Origin: Kiritimatiellia bacterium
Lineage (GTDB): Bacteria; Verrucomicrobiota; Kiritimatiellia; RFP12; UBA1067
Assembly: GCA_017403825.1 (NCBI GenBank)
Contig: JAFRDO010000035.1
Location: forward strand, 1-32,343
Direction: 5' to 3'
DNA length: 32,343 bases
The position numbers were made by a program, and so were the translations under genes. Positions 1 to 13,122 of this stretch are shown here, piece by piece. Under the pieces are notes generated by a model that saw nothing but the letters and a program-made list of their open reading frames with translations, ran no database searches and had not been told where the DNA came from. The first letter of the stretch is position 1, and every line of letters starts with the position of its first letter.

Positions 1-1
1 G

Positions 2-661
2 ATCTATCGCCTGCCCAATGAAAAGATGTGCGAGCAGATCTGGAAGCAGTCCATCCAGTTGGAGAACGTACTGGGCGTGCGCTATCAGCCCCACTTCCTC
101 AGGCTCTACGGCGGCAACGGCGAAAACGACCTGCGTACCCACGGCTACCTGCGGCAGCTGGGGTACTACGGCATTGCCAGCTACACCTACAACGGCAACG
201 CGCTGTCCTCGAAGAAGCTGGTGAAGACCCTGGCTCCCGGCAACGTGTACATGTTCAAGAGCACCGCCAAGGACGCCAAGAAGATGAGCGCCCTGATGAA
301 GGCCGCCAAGGCCGGCGGCTACAGGATGGTGACGCTGAACATGCTGTTCGGCTATTCCAGGAACGCCACGAAGAAGATCAGCGGCAACATACTGGCTGAA
401 AACATGCCCACCCTGGGCGATTACAACAACCACTTCTACTTCATGAAGAAGGGCGACTGCACCTGGGCGGTGTACCAGCTCCAGAAGCGCCTGGAGTACC
501 TGGGCTACCTGCATCCCGGCAGTGCGGACGGCGTGTTCGGCAAGTCCACGGCGGTGGTGCTGAGCATCTTCCAGGCCAAGTGCGGCCTGGCGGCCACAGG
601 CGCCGCCGACGTGGTGACCCAGGAGCACCTCTACTCCGCCGACGCTCCCACCGCCGACGTG
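2..661 (+). CDS. Polysaccharide deacetylase with C-terminal peptidoglycan-binding domain, partial (3' part only)
   Basis: The reading frame is open from the first complete codon, so the N-terminus lies outside the window. The first ~140 residues look like the end of a NodB-type polysaccharide deacetylase: a YGGNGEND segment corresponds to the family's FRPPGG motif and is followed by [12 protein letters not shown]. From about residue 147 a PG_binding_1 domain follows ([20 protein letters not shown], then [16 protein letters not shown]). Deacetylases with this C-terminal domain are typical of Clostridia and remove acetyl groups from cell-wall glycans outside the cell. The recognisable protein stops near base 661, where the sequence becomes an InlB repeat in a different frame; the formal frame runs on to 1273 but is then only a shadow. 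There is no stop codon at the end of the recognisable part. I am fairly sure of the domains and unsure that this belongs to the same genome as the rest. Confidence 0.7.
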
Positions 662-672
662 GGCGGGCAATA
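655..672. other. Out-of-frame junction between two unrelated coding sequences
   Basis: Upstream coding uses the frame beginning at base 2; downstream InlB coding uses the frame whose codons begin at multiples of 3. The downstream frame has a stop at 615-617, so the InlB frame is open only from 618 and shows recognisable repeat sequence from about 663 ([15 protein letters not shown]). No start codon, ribosome site or stop separates the two. This fits an assembly misjoin or an illegitimate recombination event inside a repeat, not a normal gene border. Confidence 0.65.
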
Positions 673-3488
673 CGTTCGTCGGCTGGTTCACGTCTGCGAG
701 CGGCGGTACGCAGGTGACGTCCGCCACGACGGTTGCAATCACCGCGAACCAGACGCTTTACGCGCGCTGGACTGCCAACTCGTACACCGTCACGTTCAAC
801 GCGAACGGCGGCAGCGTCACTCCCTCGTCGAAGAGCGTCACGTATGGCTCGGCTTACGGCGACCTCCCGACGCCGACGCGGGCGGGCTATGCGTTCGGCG
901 GCTGGTTCACGTCTGCGAGCGGCGGCACGCAGGTGACGTCCGCCACGACGGTGACCGCCACCGCGAACCACACGCTCTATGCGCACTGGACGGGCAACAA
1001 GTACGAGATCGGCTACGACAACCTGTTCCTGCTCTGCGATTTCGCGGCCAATGCCACGGCGTCGTCGCCGAACAGCAGCACGACGGGATCGGTGAACGTG
1101 TCGGTCGACGATGGCACGCTGACGCTTGCGGGCAAGAGCTCGAGCGCCGTCTCCGTATACACGCACTGGGTCCGCACGAACATGTCTTCCGCCGGAATGC
1201 ACACCTTCGCGGTTTCCGGCAACGTAAACTATACGGTACGCGCCACCGTTGCACTCTCGGATGGCGCGACTGAACCCGCTATATGGCACTTCGCGTTCGA
1301 TTCTAACGGCGACTACATACAGGCGTCGGGCGAGTCTTCCGGTGTGTCGGCGGGGTCTAATTCCTTCGCCTTCACCACTCCGAGCAATGCAAGGTATGTC
1401 GCGCTGTTCTTCAAGGCGAAGCTGGCCAGCGGCCAGACGGCGACGTTCTCGAACATCAAGATGTGCAAGACGTCGCCGTACGCCTCCGTGTCCGTGAGCA
1501 ACGTGCGCAAGGTGTTCACGTACTCTGACGGAGGCACGTACGGCACGCTTGCGACGCCGACGCGGACGGGCTACACGTTCGATGGCTGGTACACCCAGCC
1601 AGACGGCGGCGGGAACCGCGTCACGGGAAGTTCGGCGATGTCGCCCGTGTCCACCGTCCTCTATTCCAACTGGCAGACCAATGCCTACACCGTATCGTTC
1701 AATGCGAACGGCGGCAGTGTCGGCACCTCGTCGAAAAGCGTCACGTACGGCTCTGCATACGGCGATCTCCCGACGCCGACGCGGACAGGCTATGCGTTCG
1801 GCGGCTGGTACACGGCCGCGAGCGGCGGCACGAAGGTGACGTCCGCCACGACGGTGACCGCCACTGCAAACCACACGCTCTACGCCCACTGGACGGCCAA
1901 CTCGTACACCGTCACGTTCAACGCGAACGGCGGTACTACTCCCACACCCTCGAAGTCCGTCACGTACGATTCGACATATGGAACGCTCCCGACGCCGACG
2001 TGGACAGGCCATACGTTCAAGAGCTGGTACACTGCCGTATCCGGAGGGAACCAGGTGACGTCTGCCACGAAAGTGACCACCGCCTCCAACCATACGGTTT
2101 ACGCGCACTGGGACATCAACAAATACAACCTTACGGCGGCGACCGCTGGCAGCGGCACTGTCTCTCCGTCCGGCACGCACAGCTACGACTACGGCACGGA
2201 AGTGACGCTTACGGCGACGCCGAACACCGGCTGGCTTTTCAAGTCTTGGCAGGAAGACGGCTTGACCGCCAATCCCCGCACCGTCACGGTGACCGCCGCT
2301 GCGACGTACACCGCTGTCTTCACGCAGAAGGTCTACGCCGTCACGTTCAAGTACCGCAACAGTTCTGGTCAGCTGGTTTCCGTCGTGAGCTACGTCAGTC
2401 ACGGCGAGACTGCCGATCCGCCGTCGGAAGAAACTGTCAACCAGTATCCTGGCCATGCGTTTACCGGCTGGAGCGGGTCGTATTCGTCAGTTTCCGAACC
2501 CCGCACGATTACGGCTCAGTACGATGCCAACGTCTACACTGTGGCATTCGACGCCAACTGCGAGAATTCGACCGGCACGATGGACAATCAGCAATTCACC
2601 TGCGGCACGTCGAACCCGCTGCGGGCGAACAAGTTTGTCCGCCCGGGCTATACGTTCGCCGGCTGGAATACGGCGGCGAACGGGTCCGGCACTTCGTATG
2701 CCGACGGCGAGACCGTGTCTGACCTCACCTACGAAGACGGTGGGCTTGTCACGCTCTATGCCCAGTGGACGCCAATCTCGTATTCGATCGCGTTCAGCGG
2801 TGGCAGTGGCGCGGAAGGGGAAATGCCGGGCATTTCGTCCGTCGCATACGACGCGCCCGTAACGTTGCCTCCCAACGCGTTCACCAAGTCCGGCTGTGAT
2901 TTCCAGCACTGGGCGTTCGGTTCGACCAACATTGAGGATTGCGCCACCGTTTCCAACCTTACGACGACAGCCGGCGCAACCGTAACGCTCGTTGCCGTAT
3001 GGGACGCCCCGTTCTGGATTGAGTTCGACGCGAACGGCGGCAGCGGCACGATGGACGTCCAACGCTTCGAGCATGGCGAGCCGCAGGCTCTCTTCGAGAA
3101 CCTTTTCGACCGCACGGGCTATGGGTTCTCCGGCTGGGCGACGAACGAGACCGCCGCAGCGTCTCTGAAAGTCTCCTATACGAACTGTCAGGTCGTTACG
3201 GATATCGCGGAAGTCGCAACGACCAACACGCTCGTTGCCGTCTGGTCTACGAACACGTACTGGGTGGCGTTCGACGCGAACGGCGGGGCTGGCGATGCGA
3301 TGGCCCCGCAGCGCTTCGTATACGATCAGGCGCAGAATCTCTCGTCCAACACGTATTCCAAGGGCGTGCTTTGGCGCTTTGACGGCTGGAGCAACACCGT
3401 CGACGGCGTAGTATACGCCGACCGCGCGTCCGTAAGCAACCTCTGCGCCGAGGCGAACGCGACGAACACGCTGGTTGCGGTCTGGGTC
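663..3488 (+). repeat. InlB repeat array (about ten units)
   Basis: Approximate units: 663-773 (partial), 774-992, 993-1676 (with insert), 1677-1895, 1896-2114, 2115-2324, 2325-2525, 2526-2771, 2772-3005, 3006-3248 and 3249-3488. The units at 774-992 and 1677-1895 are nearly identical in DNA over most of their length, while the rest share only protein-level similarity. Recent duplication or gene conversion of one unit is likely, and such identity also makes assembly errors here plausible. Confidence 0.85.
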
Positions 3489-4210
3489 GACAACCGCTCC
3501 GACCTCTCGAAGGCCATGCATTGCACGAACATGCAGTGGGAGGGCAAGAAGGTGGACGGACTGAACGGAAACAATCTGTGGACGCCCAAAGGTGAAGAAT
3601 TTGGCGATGAGGGCGATTTTGGCTATGAGGGCAGCGGCTCGTGTGCGGAACAGAAAGGAATAGCCGGCGATGCTCTTGTGACGTCCGTCGTTACCAACGG
3701 TAGGCTTACGTTCATGTGTCGCAATATATCGGAAGGAGTGGCGAAGCTCTTTATGACGACGAACGGATGGTCAAATCAGTTTTCAGACCAAAGCGGTACG
3801 CTTGAGCCGACGGTGACGCTTGCTGCGGGCAGTGGCTGGACGAACCAGACTTTTTACATTACGTATCCTGGCACCGGTGACTATTACATAAAGTTTGCCG
3901 TCCTTCAAGGTACGATCCAGATCGACCAGATGACATGGACGCCGGAGGGCGGCGACAATCCGGAGCCTACGGAGGCTGACCGCGTCGAGCCTTCCGCCGT
4001 GTCGATGACTGACGGTACGATGACTATTTCGTTCACCGGCGACGCGTCGTTCGCGTACCATCTGCTGGCGACCGACTCGCTTTCGCCGACCAACTGGTAC
4101 GACTTTGGCGGAACGAACGTGGGAACGGGTTCGCTGCAATCGTTCGCGATACCGATCGACGAGGAGCACCCGCAGCGGTTCTTCAAGATAGAGGTCATTC
4201 GCAAACCGTA

Positions 4211-4211
<1 letters not shown>
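663..4211 (+). CDS. Secreted InlB B-repeat surface protein, missing its N-terminus
   Basis: About 1180 residues are present. They consist of roughly ten InlB (Listeria-Bacteroides) repeats of 65-80 residues, each with a [10 protein letters not shown] opening, a TPTRTGYxFxGW middle and an LYAHWT ending. These are beta-grasp-like stalk modules that hold a functional part away from the cell surface. Repeat 2 is interrupted by a ~170-residue insert (993-1508) resembling a carbohydrate-binding beta-sandwich. The repeat at 2115-2324 is divergent (GSGTVSPSG...TPNTGW), and later repeats end in LVAVW. From 3489 comes a non-repeat domain, then a ~75-residue terminal module (from 3984) that also ends the C10 peptidase. 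A GTG at 714 is a possible formal start but lies inside a repeat, so it is not believed. Signal peptide and true start are lost at the upstream junction. The TAA stop overlaps the uvrA ATG by one base. Confidence 0.85.
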
Positions 4212-7033
<2,822 letters not shown>

Positions 7034-7035
7034 CC

Positions 7036-7064
7036 TTGTTTCTTTCGGCAGTTTTTGATATACT
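7036..7064 (+). promoter_or_regulatory. Sigma70-type promoter for the C10 peptidase gene
   Basis: A -35 TTGTTT (7036-7041) and a -10 TATACT (7059-7064) are separated by exactly 17 bases in the only non-coding gap between uvrA and the peptidase. Transcription should start near 7071, giving a ~21-base leader with a purine-rich GAAAGGG (7076-7082) nine bases before the ATG. Confidence 0.7.
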
Positions 7065-7091
7065 TTGAGCAGGTTGAAAGGGTGACAGGTC

Positions 7092-10000
7092 ATGAAAAGT
7101 AAAGCCATTCTCGTGGCGTTGCTTGCGCTTGCGTTTCATGCGCAAGCGGCGCACGTCACACAGTCCGAAGCGGCTGGTGCGGCGAGCGCATGGGCTGGCG
7201 CCGGCGAGGCGTTGGGGGTCCGCCTTGGCGGAACCGTGGAGTCCGTGCGCGAATATGCCGTGACCAACGGGTATTCCTTTTACGCCGTCCGGCTCGGCGG
7301 CGGCACGGTGATAACGTCGTCCGACACCGCCCTCGACCCGATCGTGGCGTTCTCGCCGAGCGGCGACTTGGATCTTTCGGAGAGCGGGCCTCTCCTCGAT
7401 ATGCTGCGCAAGGACATTGCGGTCCGCGCCGCGCTTGCGGACGCTTCCGCCGCTCCTTCCGCCGCGAAAGGGCCTTCCGCCTCCGTTTCTGCCTCTGATC
7501 CTTCCGCCGCGTCTCCAGCGTCGTCGCTTTGGGCGACGCTTCTCGGAAGGGCTTCGGCGGCTGCCGCGCCCTCCTCGCGCAAGTCTTCCCGCACGTCTTC
7601 CGAAAAGCCGCTTTCGTCCATTTCCGACGTTCGCGTCGCGCCGTTGGTGAAGTCCAAGTGGAGCCAGGGCTCGGTGTCCGGCGGCTACTGCTACAACTAC
7701 TACACGCCTGGACACTACGTCTGCGGCTGCACGGCGACCGCCATGTCGCAGATCATGCGCTACTTCGAGTTCCCGAAGACGCCTGTGGGCGCGGGTTCGT
7801 ACAAATGCGAGGTCGATGGCTCTACGCAGACGCTCACGATGCAAGGCGGCACGTACGACTGGGCGAACATGACCCTGGTGCCTGCCAAGGCTAGCCTCTC
7901 CGACGCGAACCGCCAGGCGATCGGCAGGCTGACGAGCGACACCGGCATTGCGCTGAAGTCCAGCTACGCCGACGGCAACACGACCGCATATGTCACTGAC
8001 GTCCCGGCGGCGTTGCGCGACACGTTCGGGTATGCCGATGCGATCTGCTACTGGAACGACAGCAATTGGAGCACGGGGAAGGGCGGCCTGCACACGCGTT
8101 CGCTGCGCGAGCGCGTCATCTACGCGAACCTCGATGCCAGGCAGCCCGTTCAGTTCGCCATCTACGGATACAAGGCGGGACATGTCGGTGACGAAGCCTA
8201 CTGGGCTGGCCATGCTGTCGTGGCGGACGGCTACGGCTTCATGACCGTCGGCGGGGTTGAGGTGGAATACGTGCACATCAACATGGGCTGGGCCGGGACG
8301 GACGACATGTGGTACAACATTCCCGAGATCAATGCCGCCAACTCCGGTGCCCATGTCGGCGACAGCGGCTACGATTTCAAGTTCCTCGGCGGAGCGGTCT
8401 TCAACATCTCCACCAACGACACGGGCCTCTCGATACTTTCCGGCCGCGTGACGGACGAGGACGGCGTCGCCGTAGCGGGCGCGGACGTGTCCGCATTCGA
8501 CGAGGGCGGAGCTTGCGTCGGCGAAACTAAGACCGATGAGTACGGCGTCTACTGCTTCAAGTTGCCGGGCAGTGCCAGCTATTCCGTGATGGCGACTTCC
8601 TCCGACGGCCGCAGCGTCGCGGAGCTGGACGCCAGGAACCTGCCGGCGACCACCGGTCTCAGCGGTTCTTATGTCGTCGCCGATTCCGTCAAGGTCGGCA
8701 ATTCCTGGGGCAACGACATGACGCTGATCTGTGCGGCCGTCCGGGTCGGCACGGACGTGTTCGCGTCGCTCGACAGGGCCATTGCCAGAGCCCGCGAAGT
8801 CGCCGCCGTCGATCCGTCGTTCCCCGTGCTTGTCGAAATCCTTGACGCGACCCGGCTCAAGGGCTCCCAGGTGCTGGACTTCGACTGCGTCATTACGGCC
8901 ACCAACTCGACGCCTGCGGCCTCGCCCGTGGAGCGCATCGGCGGTGCGCAGCTGAAGGTCTCCGGCGGCGCTTCGCTCGTGCTGTCCAACATCGTGTTCT
9001 CGGCCGGCTCGGACACCGTGGTTGACGTGGCGGAAAACGGCTCGCTGGGCGTTTCGGGCATCGTCGACTTCGGCGTGCCAGTCGACGTCGCGGCGGTGCG
9101 CACTGCGGCGGCGGACGGCCTTCGGGTCCTCGGCGAGATTGGGGTCGGTTTCGTGCTCGACTGCACCGCGGCCATGACAGCTGACTCGCAGTTCGGCATC
9201 GCCGTGGCTGCGACCGACGAGGCGCTTAATGCGATAAGCGAGAGCGTGCCCCGCATCGTGAACATCTACGATCCGTTCGGCGAGATGCGCGGCAGCGTGC
9301 AGGGTGCGGCGCCGGACTATTCGCTCGTCTGGTTCGAGCAGCCCGTGCCGATCGAGGACGCTGTCGGCTTTTACGTCGATGCCGACGGCAACACCAACAC
9401 CGCCGCGCGCATCGACCGGCTCTTCGAGCGCTATTCCAACGCGCTTGCCGCCGGCAGTCTCGGCGACGATCATAAGATGGTGCTGCTGAAGGACGGATCC
9501 CTGTCCCGTTCGCTGTCGGTTCCCGACGGGCTCGTGCTGTCCGGCGACAACGTGGTCATCGACCTTGCGGACGCGCCTGCCACGGTGTTCTCCGTCGGGG
9601 GCGGAGGGCTTTCCGTGACTGGCGTCACCTTCACGAACTTCGTCGGCAACGCGCTCTTCCTCGTCAACGGCGAGACGGCGAGCCTGCAACTCGGCACCCG
9701 CACCAAGCTAGTCGACATAGAGGGCACGAACTACCACTCCGGCGCGGTTGCCGTGCTGAACGGCAGCGCCAGGATCTCCGGAGGCGCAGTTCTCGACAAC
9801 TGCCGTGCGACCGGCAGGTACAAGGTTTCGCGTACAGTGAACTCCTACGGCGGCGGCGTATATGTTGAGGAGGGCGCGTCGCTTGTCCTTGCAGGGTGCA
9901 CCATCACGAACTGCTGGGCGAACAACTACGGCGGCGGCGTGTTTGCCGGCGGCCGTTACGCCAACAAGAAGTCTACGGTCTCGTTCTCCGGCGAGCTCAG

Positions 10001-12083
10001 GATAGCCGGCAATGCGTCGCGGAACTCTTCGAATTACGTGGGCGACAACGTTTATCTAAAGAACCCCTCGGCAGAAAGGCGCGTGACCGCTAACCTTACT
10101 GCTGCCGTTACGGGCTCGGTTGGCGTCCGCTGGGCGGGTTCCGGTTCCGACACCTCTTTCGGCAACAATGATGGGTTGATGCTCGTCAAGGCGAAGTCGG
10201 CGGTGGTTGCGCACGAGTCCGTAGGCGCCTTCTTCTGCGACGTAAATGCGTCGCTCGCGGCCGAGGCTGTCGACGACAGCCCCGACGGGCCCGGGCTCGC
10301 CTGGACCGCCGCGCCAAAGGGACCGCAGCCGCTGCCTGCAGACAGGATCGACGAGGCGAGCGCCCGCGTCGACTATGATGCGGACGGCGTCACGGAGTAC
10401 TATCTGCTCGTCTCCGACGCCCTGAAGGCCCTGAAGGGTGATGCGACGGTGAGCGTCGTCGGCTGGAACGGGATCACGCTGACCAGTGACATAACCATCT
10501 CCAATGCCGTTACGCTGAGGTCTGACACCGACTTCGGCTTCTACTGGATGGACCGCGACGCAGACTGCTCGTTGATCGTCGGCTCCGGCGGTTCGCTCTC
10601 GCTGAAGGACATCGTGTTCTACGGCAGCAAGGTAACCGACGAAACGACGAAGGAGACGGACGGGACGTCCCATACGAGGCCTCTCTTTGCCGTGGACGGC
10701 GGAACGCTTAAGATGCTCACCCCGAGCGACAGGTCGCAGTACGCAACCAAGATTACCGCCGTCCTGGGCGACGGCAAGCGCGATGCCGGCGCCGTCAGCG
10801 TCTGGAACGGCGGCGAGTTCATAATGGCGAGCGGCGCGGAGATCACAGACTGCGTCAACGCATACGCGAACGAGGCGGACGGCGCCGGCCGCGGCGGGGC
10901 CGTGCTGGTGGACGGCGCCACGGCAACCTTCGCCGGCGGCACGGTCACGGGCTGCTCGGCGTACACCGGGGGCGGCGTCTTCATCGGCAACAATGGCAAT
11001 GTCAAGGTTTCCGGCGACACGGTCATAACCGGGAACTTCGACCTTGACGGCAAGCCCAGCAACCTTGTCGTCTACGACCATGGCCGCCTTCGCCTGACAG
11101 GCAAGCTTACCGGCTCCATCGGCTATACCGAGGGCGTCGCCGGCGACACCGAGATCTTCGGCAAGGCGAACTCCAGCGTCTCCCTTGCAGATGCGCTTTC
11201 GAGCGCGCACAACTTCACGCACGACAGGACCGGCGACATCGGCCTTGCCGTCTCCGGCGACGCCGGCACGCTGCTCGTCTGGGGTGCGGCGCTTGCCTCC
11301 GACGGCACGTACGAGGACGAGGAAGGCAACGAGTACGAGCTCGTCCCCGGCGACGAGTACGCCGTCTACGTCCCCGTCGCCATGCTGGGGCTCGTCTACA
11401 ACGGCAATGCCCAGACCGGCGTATGCGAGGGCGTAGGCTTCACGCTTTCCGACAACGTCAAGACGAACGCGGGCTCCTATGTGGCGAAGGCTGCGCCAAG
11501 GCCGGGCTTCAAGTGGAGCGACGGCTCGACGGCGCAGAAGTCCATTTCCTGGAGCATAGACAAGGCAACCTACGACATGAGCGGCGTGACGTTCAGCGAC
11601 GAGACCTGCGCCTATGACGGCAAGCCTCACTCGCTTGAGGTTTCCGGCAGCCTGCCGAGCGGCGTGACGGTAAGCTACGAGAACAACGGCCATCAGGAAG
11701 TCGGCGTCTACGAGGTCACGGCGATCTTTTCCGGCGATGCCGTCAACTACTACTCCATTCCCGACATGAAGGCTACGCTGACCATCGTCTCTGTGAATCC
11801 AGATCCCTCGCAGCCGATGCCCATCGCATTCACTGCCGTCGCCGTCGCCGACGGAACGTGGACCATTTCCTTCACTACGGCGGTTGAGCGGTGCTGGTAC
11901 ACGCTTTTCGAGACGAACTCCCTGACGGGCGGGTTCGACATCGGGAACGCGGTTTTTGCTGAGCGCCGCCAGGCTGTGGCCGGCGACGTGCCGACGATGA
12001 CTTTCATACGGCCCTCCAACGGCTCTCAGCTGTTCTGGAAGGTCGTCGCCGAGCCCGCGGACGCGCACACCGAAGCGCCATAA
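7092..12083 (+). CDS. Secreted C10 (streptopain-type) cysteine peptidase with beta-helix and MBG-like repeat tail
   Basis: The 1663-residue protein starts with a signal peptide (about 1-19, cut after HAQA). A pro-region includes an [15 protein letters not shown] segment, followed by a ~60-residue Ala/Ser-rich linker. The C10 catalytic domain has nucleophile Cys213 in [14 protein letters not shown] and catalytic His374 in [10 protein letters not shown], followed by the INMGWAG...WYNI motif typical of the family. A carboxypeptidase-regulatory-like fold follows (about 446-520, [17 protein letters not shown]). Long right-handed beta-helix stretches with [18 protein letters not shown] rungs lie around 9760-9960 and 10790-11040. 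Two MBG-like domains ([12 protein letters not shown]) come next, and the last ~85 residues match the end of the InlB-repeat protein. Streptopain is about 400 residues, so most of this protein is adhesive or structural extension. It probably acts outside the cell on protein; its targets cannot be told from sequence. Confidence 0.93.
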   Translation: MKSKAILVALLALAFHAQAAHVTQSEAAGAASAWAGAGEALGVRLGGTVESVREYAVTNGYSFYAVRLGGGTVITSSDTALDPIVAFSPSGDLDLSESGPLLDMLRKDIAVRAALADASAAPSAAKGPSASVSASDPSAASPASSLWATLLGRASAAAAPSSRKSSRTSSEKPLSSISDVRVAPLVKSKWSQGSVSGGYCYNYYTPGHYVCGCTATAMSQIMRYFEFPKTPVGAGSYKCEVDGSTQTLTMQGGTYDWANMTLVPAKASLSDANRQAIGRLTSDTGIALKSSYADGNTTAYVTDVPAALRDTFGYADAICYWNDSNWSTGKGGLHTRSLRERVIYANLDARQPVQFAIYGYKAGHVGDEAYWAGHAVVADGYGFMTVGGVEVEYVHINMGWAGTDDMWYNIPEINAANSGAHVGDSGYDFKFLGGAVFNISTNDTGLSILSGRVTDEDGVAVAGADVSAFDEGGACVGETKTDEYGVYCFKLPGSASYSVMATSSDGRSVAELDARNLPATTGLSGSYVVADSVKVGNSWGNDMTLICAAVRVGTDVFASLDRAIARAREVAAVDPSFPVLVEILDATRLKGSQVLDFDCVITATNSTPAASPVERIGGAQLKVSGGASLVLSNIVFSAGSDTVVDVAENGSLGVSGIVDFGVPVDVAAVRTAAADGLRVLGEIGVGFVLDCTAAMTADSQFGIAVAATDEALNAISESVPRIVNIYDPFGEMRGSVQGAAPDYSLVWFEQPVPIEDAVGFYVDADGNTNTAARIDRLFERYSNALAAGSLGDDHKMVLLKDGSLSRSLSVPDGLVLSGDNVVIDLADAPATVFSVGGGGLSVTGVTFTNFVGNALFLVNGETASLQLGTRTKLVDIEGTNYHSGAVAVLNGSARISGGAVLDNCRATGRYKVSRTVNSYGGGVYVEEGASLVLAGCTITNCWANNYGGGVFAGGRYANKKSTVSFSGELRIAGNASRNSSNYVGDNVYLKNPSAERRVTANLTAAVTGSVGVRWAGSGSDTSFGNNDGLMLVKAKSAVVAHESVGAFFCDVNASLAAEAVDDSPDGPGLAWTAAPKGPQPLPADRIDEASARVDYDADGVTEYYLLVSDALKALKGDATVSVVGWNGITLTSDITISNAVTLRSDTDFGFYWMDRDADCSLIVGSGGSLSLKDIVFYGSKVTDETTKETDGTSHTRPLFAVDGGTLKMLTPSDRSQYATKITAVLGDGKRDAGAVSVWNGGEFIMASGAEITDCVNAYANEADGAGRGGAVLVDGATATFAGGTVTGCSAYTGGGVFIGNNGNVKVSGDTVITGNFDLDGKPSNLVVYDHGRLRLTGKLTGSIGYTEGVAGDTEIFGKANSSVSLADALSSAHNFTHDRTGDIGLAVSGDAGTLLVWGAALASDGTYEDEEGNEYELVPGDEYAVYVPVAMLGLVYNGNAQTGVCEGVGFTLSDNVKTNAGSYVAKAAPRPGFKWSDGSTAQKSISWSIDKATYDMSGVTFSDETCAYDGKPHSLEVSGSLPSGVTVSYENNGHQEVGVYEVTAIFSGDAVNYYSIPDMKATLTIVSVNPDPSQPMPIAFTAVAVADGTWTISFTTAVERCWYTLFETNSLTGGFDIGNAVFAERRQAVAGDVPTMTFIRPSNGSQLFWKVVAEPADAHTEAP

Positions 12084-12099
12084 CCCAGGAACACTAGAA

Positions 12100-13122
12100 A
12101 TGGCAAAGACAGAGACGAAGACAGGCAACACCGCCCTCGACGCGGTGATGAGCCAGATTCGCAAGGAATTCGGCGAGATGTCCATCATGCGTCTCGGCGA
12201 CCGCGAGTCCGAGGATGTCCCGGTGATTTCCACGGGAGCGTTCTCGCTTGACCTCGCGCTTGGCGTCGGCGGGCTGCCGCGCGGCCGCATCGTAGAATGC
12301 TACGGGCAGGAGTCCAGCGGAAAGACCACACTCGCGCTTCATGTCGTGGCCAACGCACAGAAGGCAGGCGGCATCGCCGCATTCATCGACGCGGAGCACG
12401 CGCTCGACCCGGGCTACGCGAAGAAGATCGGCGTCGACCTCGACAACCTGATCGTCTCCCAGCCGAACAGCGGCGAGGAGGCGCTCACCATCTGCGAGCA
12501 GCTAGTCAAGTCCGGAGCGCTAGACGTGGTGGTCGTCGACTCCGTCGCCGCCCTCACGCCGCAGGCGGAGATTGACGGCAACATGGGCGACAGCCACATG
12601 GGCCTCCAGGCGCGGCTGATGTCCCAGGCGATGCGCAAGCTCACCGGCGTCATAGCGCAGACCAAGACGCTGCTCATCTTCACGAACCAGGTGCGCGAGA
12701 AGATCGGCGTCATGTTCGGGAACCCCGAGACGACCCCCGGCGGCAAGGCCCTCAAGTTCTACGCCTCGTGCCGGCTTCAGGTGCAGCGCATAGGCGCGAT
12801 AAAGAACTCTTCTGGCCAGGTCGTGGGCAACCGCACGCGCGTCAAGGTGGTGAAGAACAAGGTGGCGCCCCCGTTCACCGAGGCGGAGTTCGACATACTC
12901 TACGCCTGCGGCATCTCGTGGGAAGGCTCGGTGTTGGATGCGGCGCTCGCCCGCGGCGTCGTGGAGAAGCGCGGCAGCTGGCTCAGCTTCGGCGACGAGC
13001 AGCTCGCACAGGGCTCGCTTGCCACGATCGACTATCTCAAGGCCAACCCCGAAGTCACGGCCAAGATCGTGGAGCTTGTCAAGTCCACCCCCTTCAACCC
13101 CGCAACTGCGAGGCGGAAATGA
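12100..13122 (+). CDS. recA: Recombinase RecA
   Basis: RecA is the ATP-dependent strand-exchange protein and co-protease that triggers LexA cleavage in SOS. All 340 residues are readable: Walker [10 protein letters not shown] (69-77), the [11 protein letters not shown] motif, Walker [13 protein letters not shown], and the DNA-binding loop region with [20 protein letters not shown] and the [22 protein letters not shown] segment. The C-terminus ends in basic ATARRK and lacks the acidic tail of E. coli RecA. An AGGA at 12087-12090 lies nine bases before the ATG. Only 16 bases separate it from the peptidase stop and I see no promoter there, so transcription comes from upstream or from inside the peptidase gene. 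The stop overlaps the next start (ATGA). Confidence 0.98.
   Translation: MAKTETKTGNTALDAVMSQIRKEFGEMSIMRLGDRESEDVPVISTGAFSLDLALGVGGLPRGRIVECYGQESSGKTTLALHVVANAQKAGGIAAFIDAEHALDPGYAKKIGVDLDNLIVSQPNSGEEALTICEQLVKSGALDVVVVDSVAALTPQAEIDGNMGDSHMGLQARLMSQAMRKLTGVIAQTKTLLIFTNQVREKIGVMFGNPETTPGGKALKFYASCRLQVQRIGAIKNSSGQVVGNRTRVKVVKNKVAPPFTEAEFDILYACGISWEGSVLDAALARGVVEKRGSWLSFGDEQLAQGSLATIDYLKANPEVTAKIVELVKSTPFNPATARRK

Noticed and set aside
714..716. GTG 714 as the true start of the InlB-repeat protein
   Set aside because: It lies inside a repeat unit, without a ribosome site or signal peptide, and recognisable repeat sequence continues upstream to about 663.
4123..4132. GAAC-GG-GTTC palindrome before uvrA as a possible SOS box
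   Set aside because: The spacing is two bases, not the four of known GAAC-N4-GTTC-type LexA sites, and it lies in coding sequence of the InlB-repeat protein.
10056..12290. Minus-strand open frame of 744 codons spanning the peptidase end and recA start
   Set aside because: It is antisense to two well-supported genes and has no recognisable domain or start signal.
12768..13118. Upstream extension of the metallophosphatase frame into recA
   Set aside because: It is antiphase to recA, adds no known domain, and would bury the twin-arginine signal internally.
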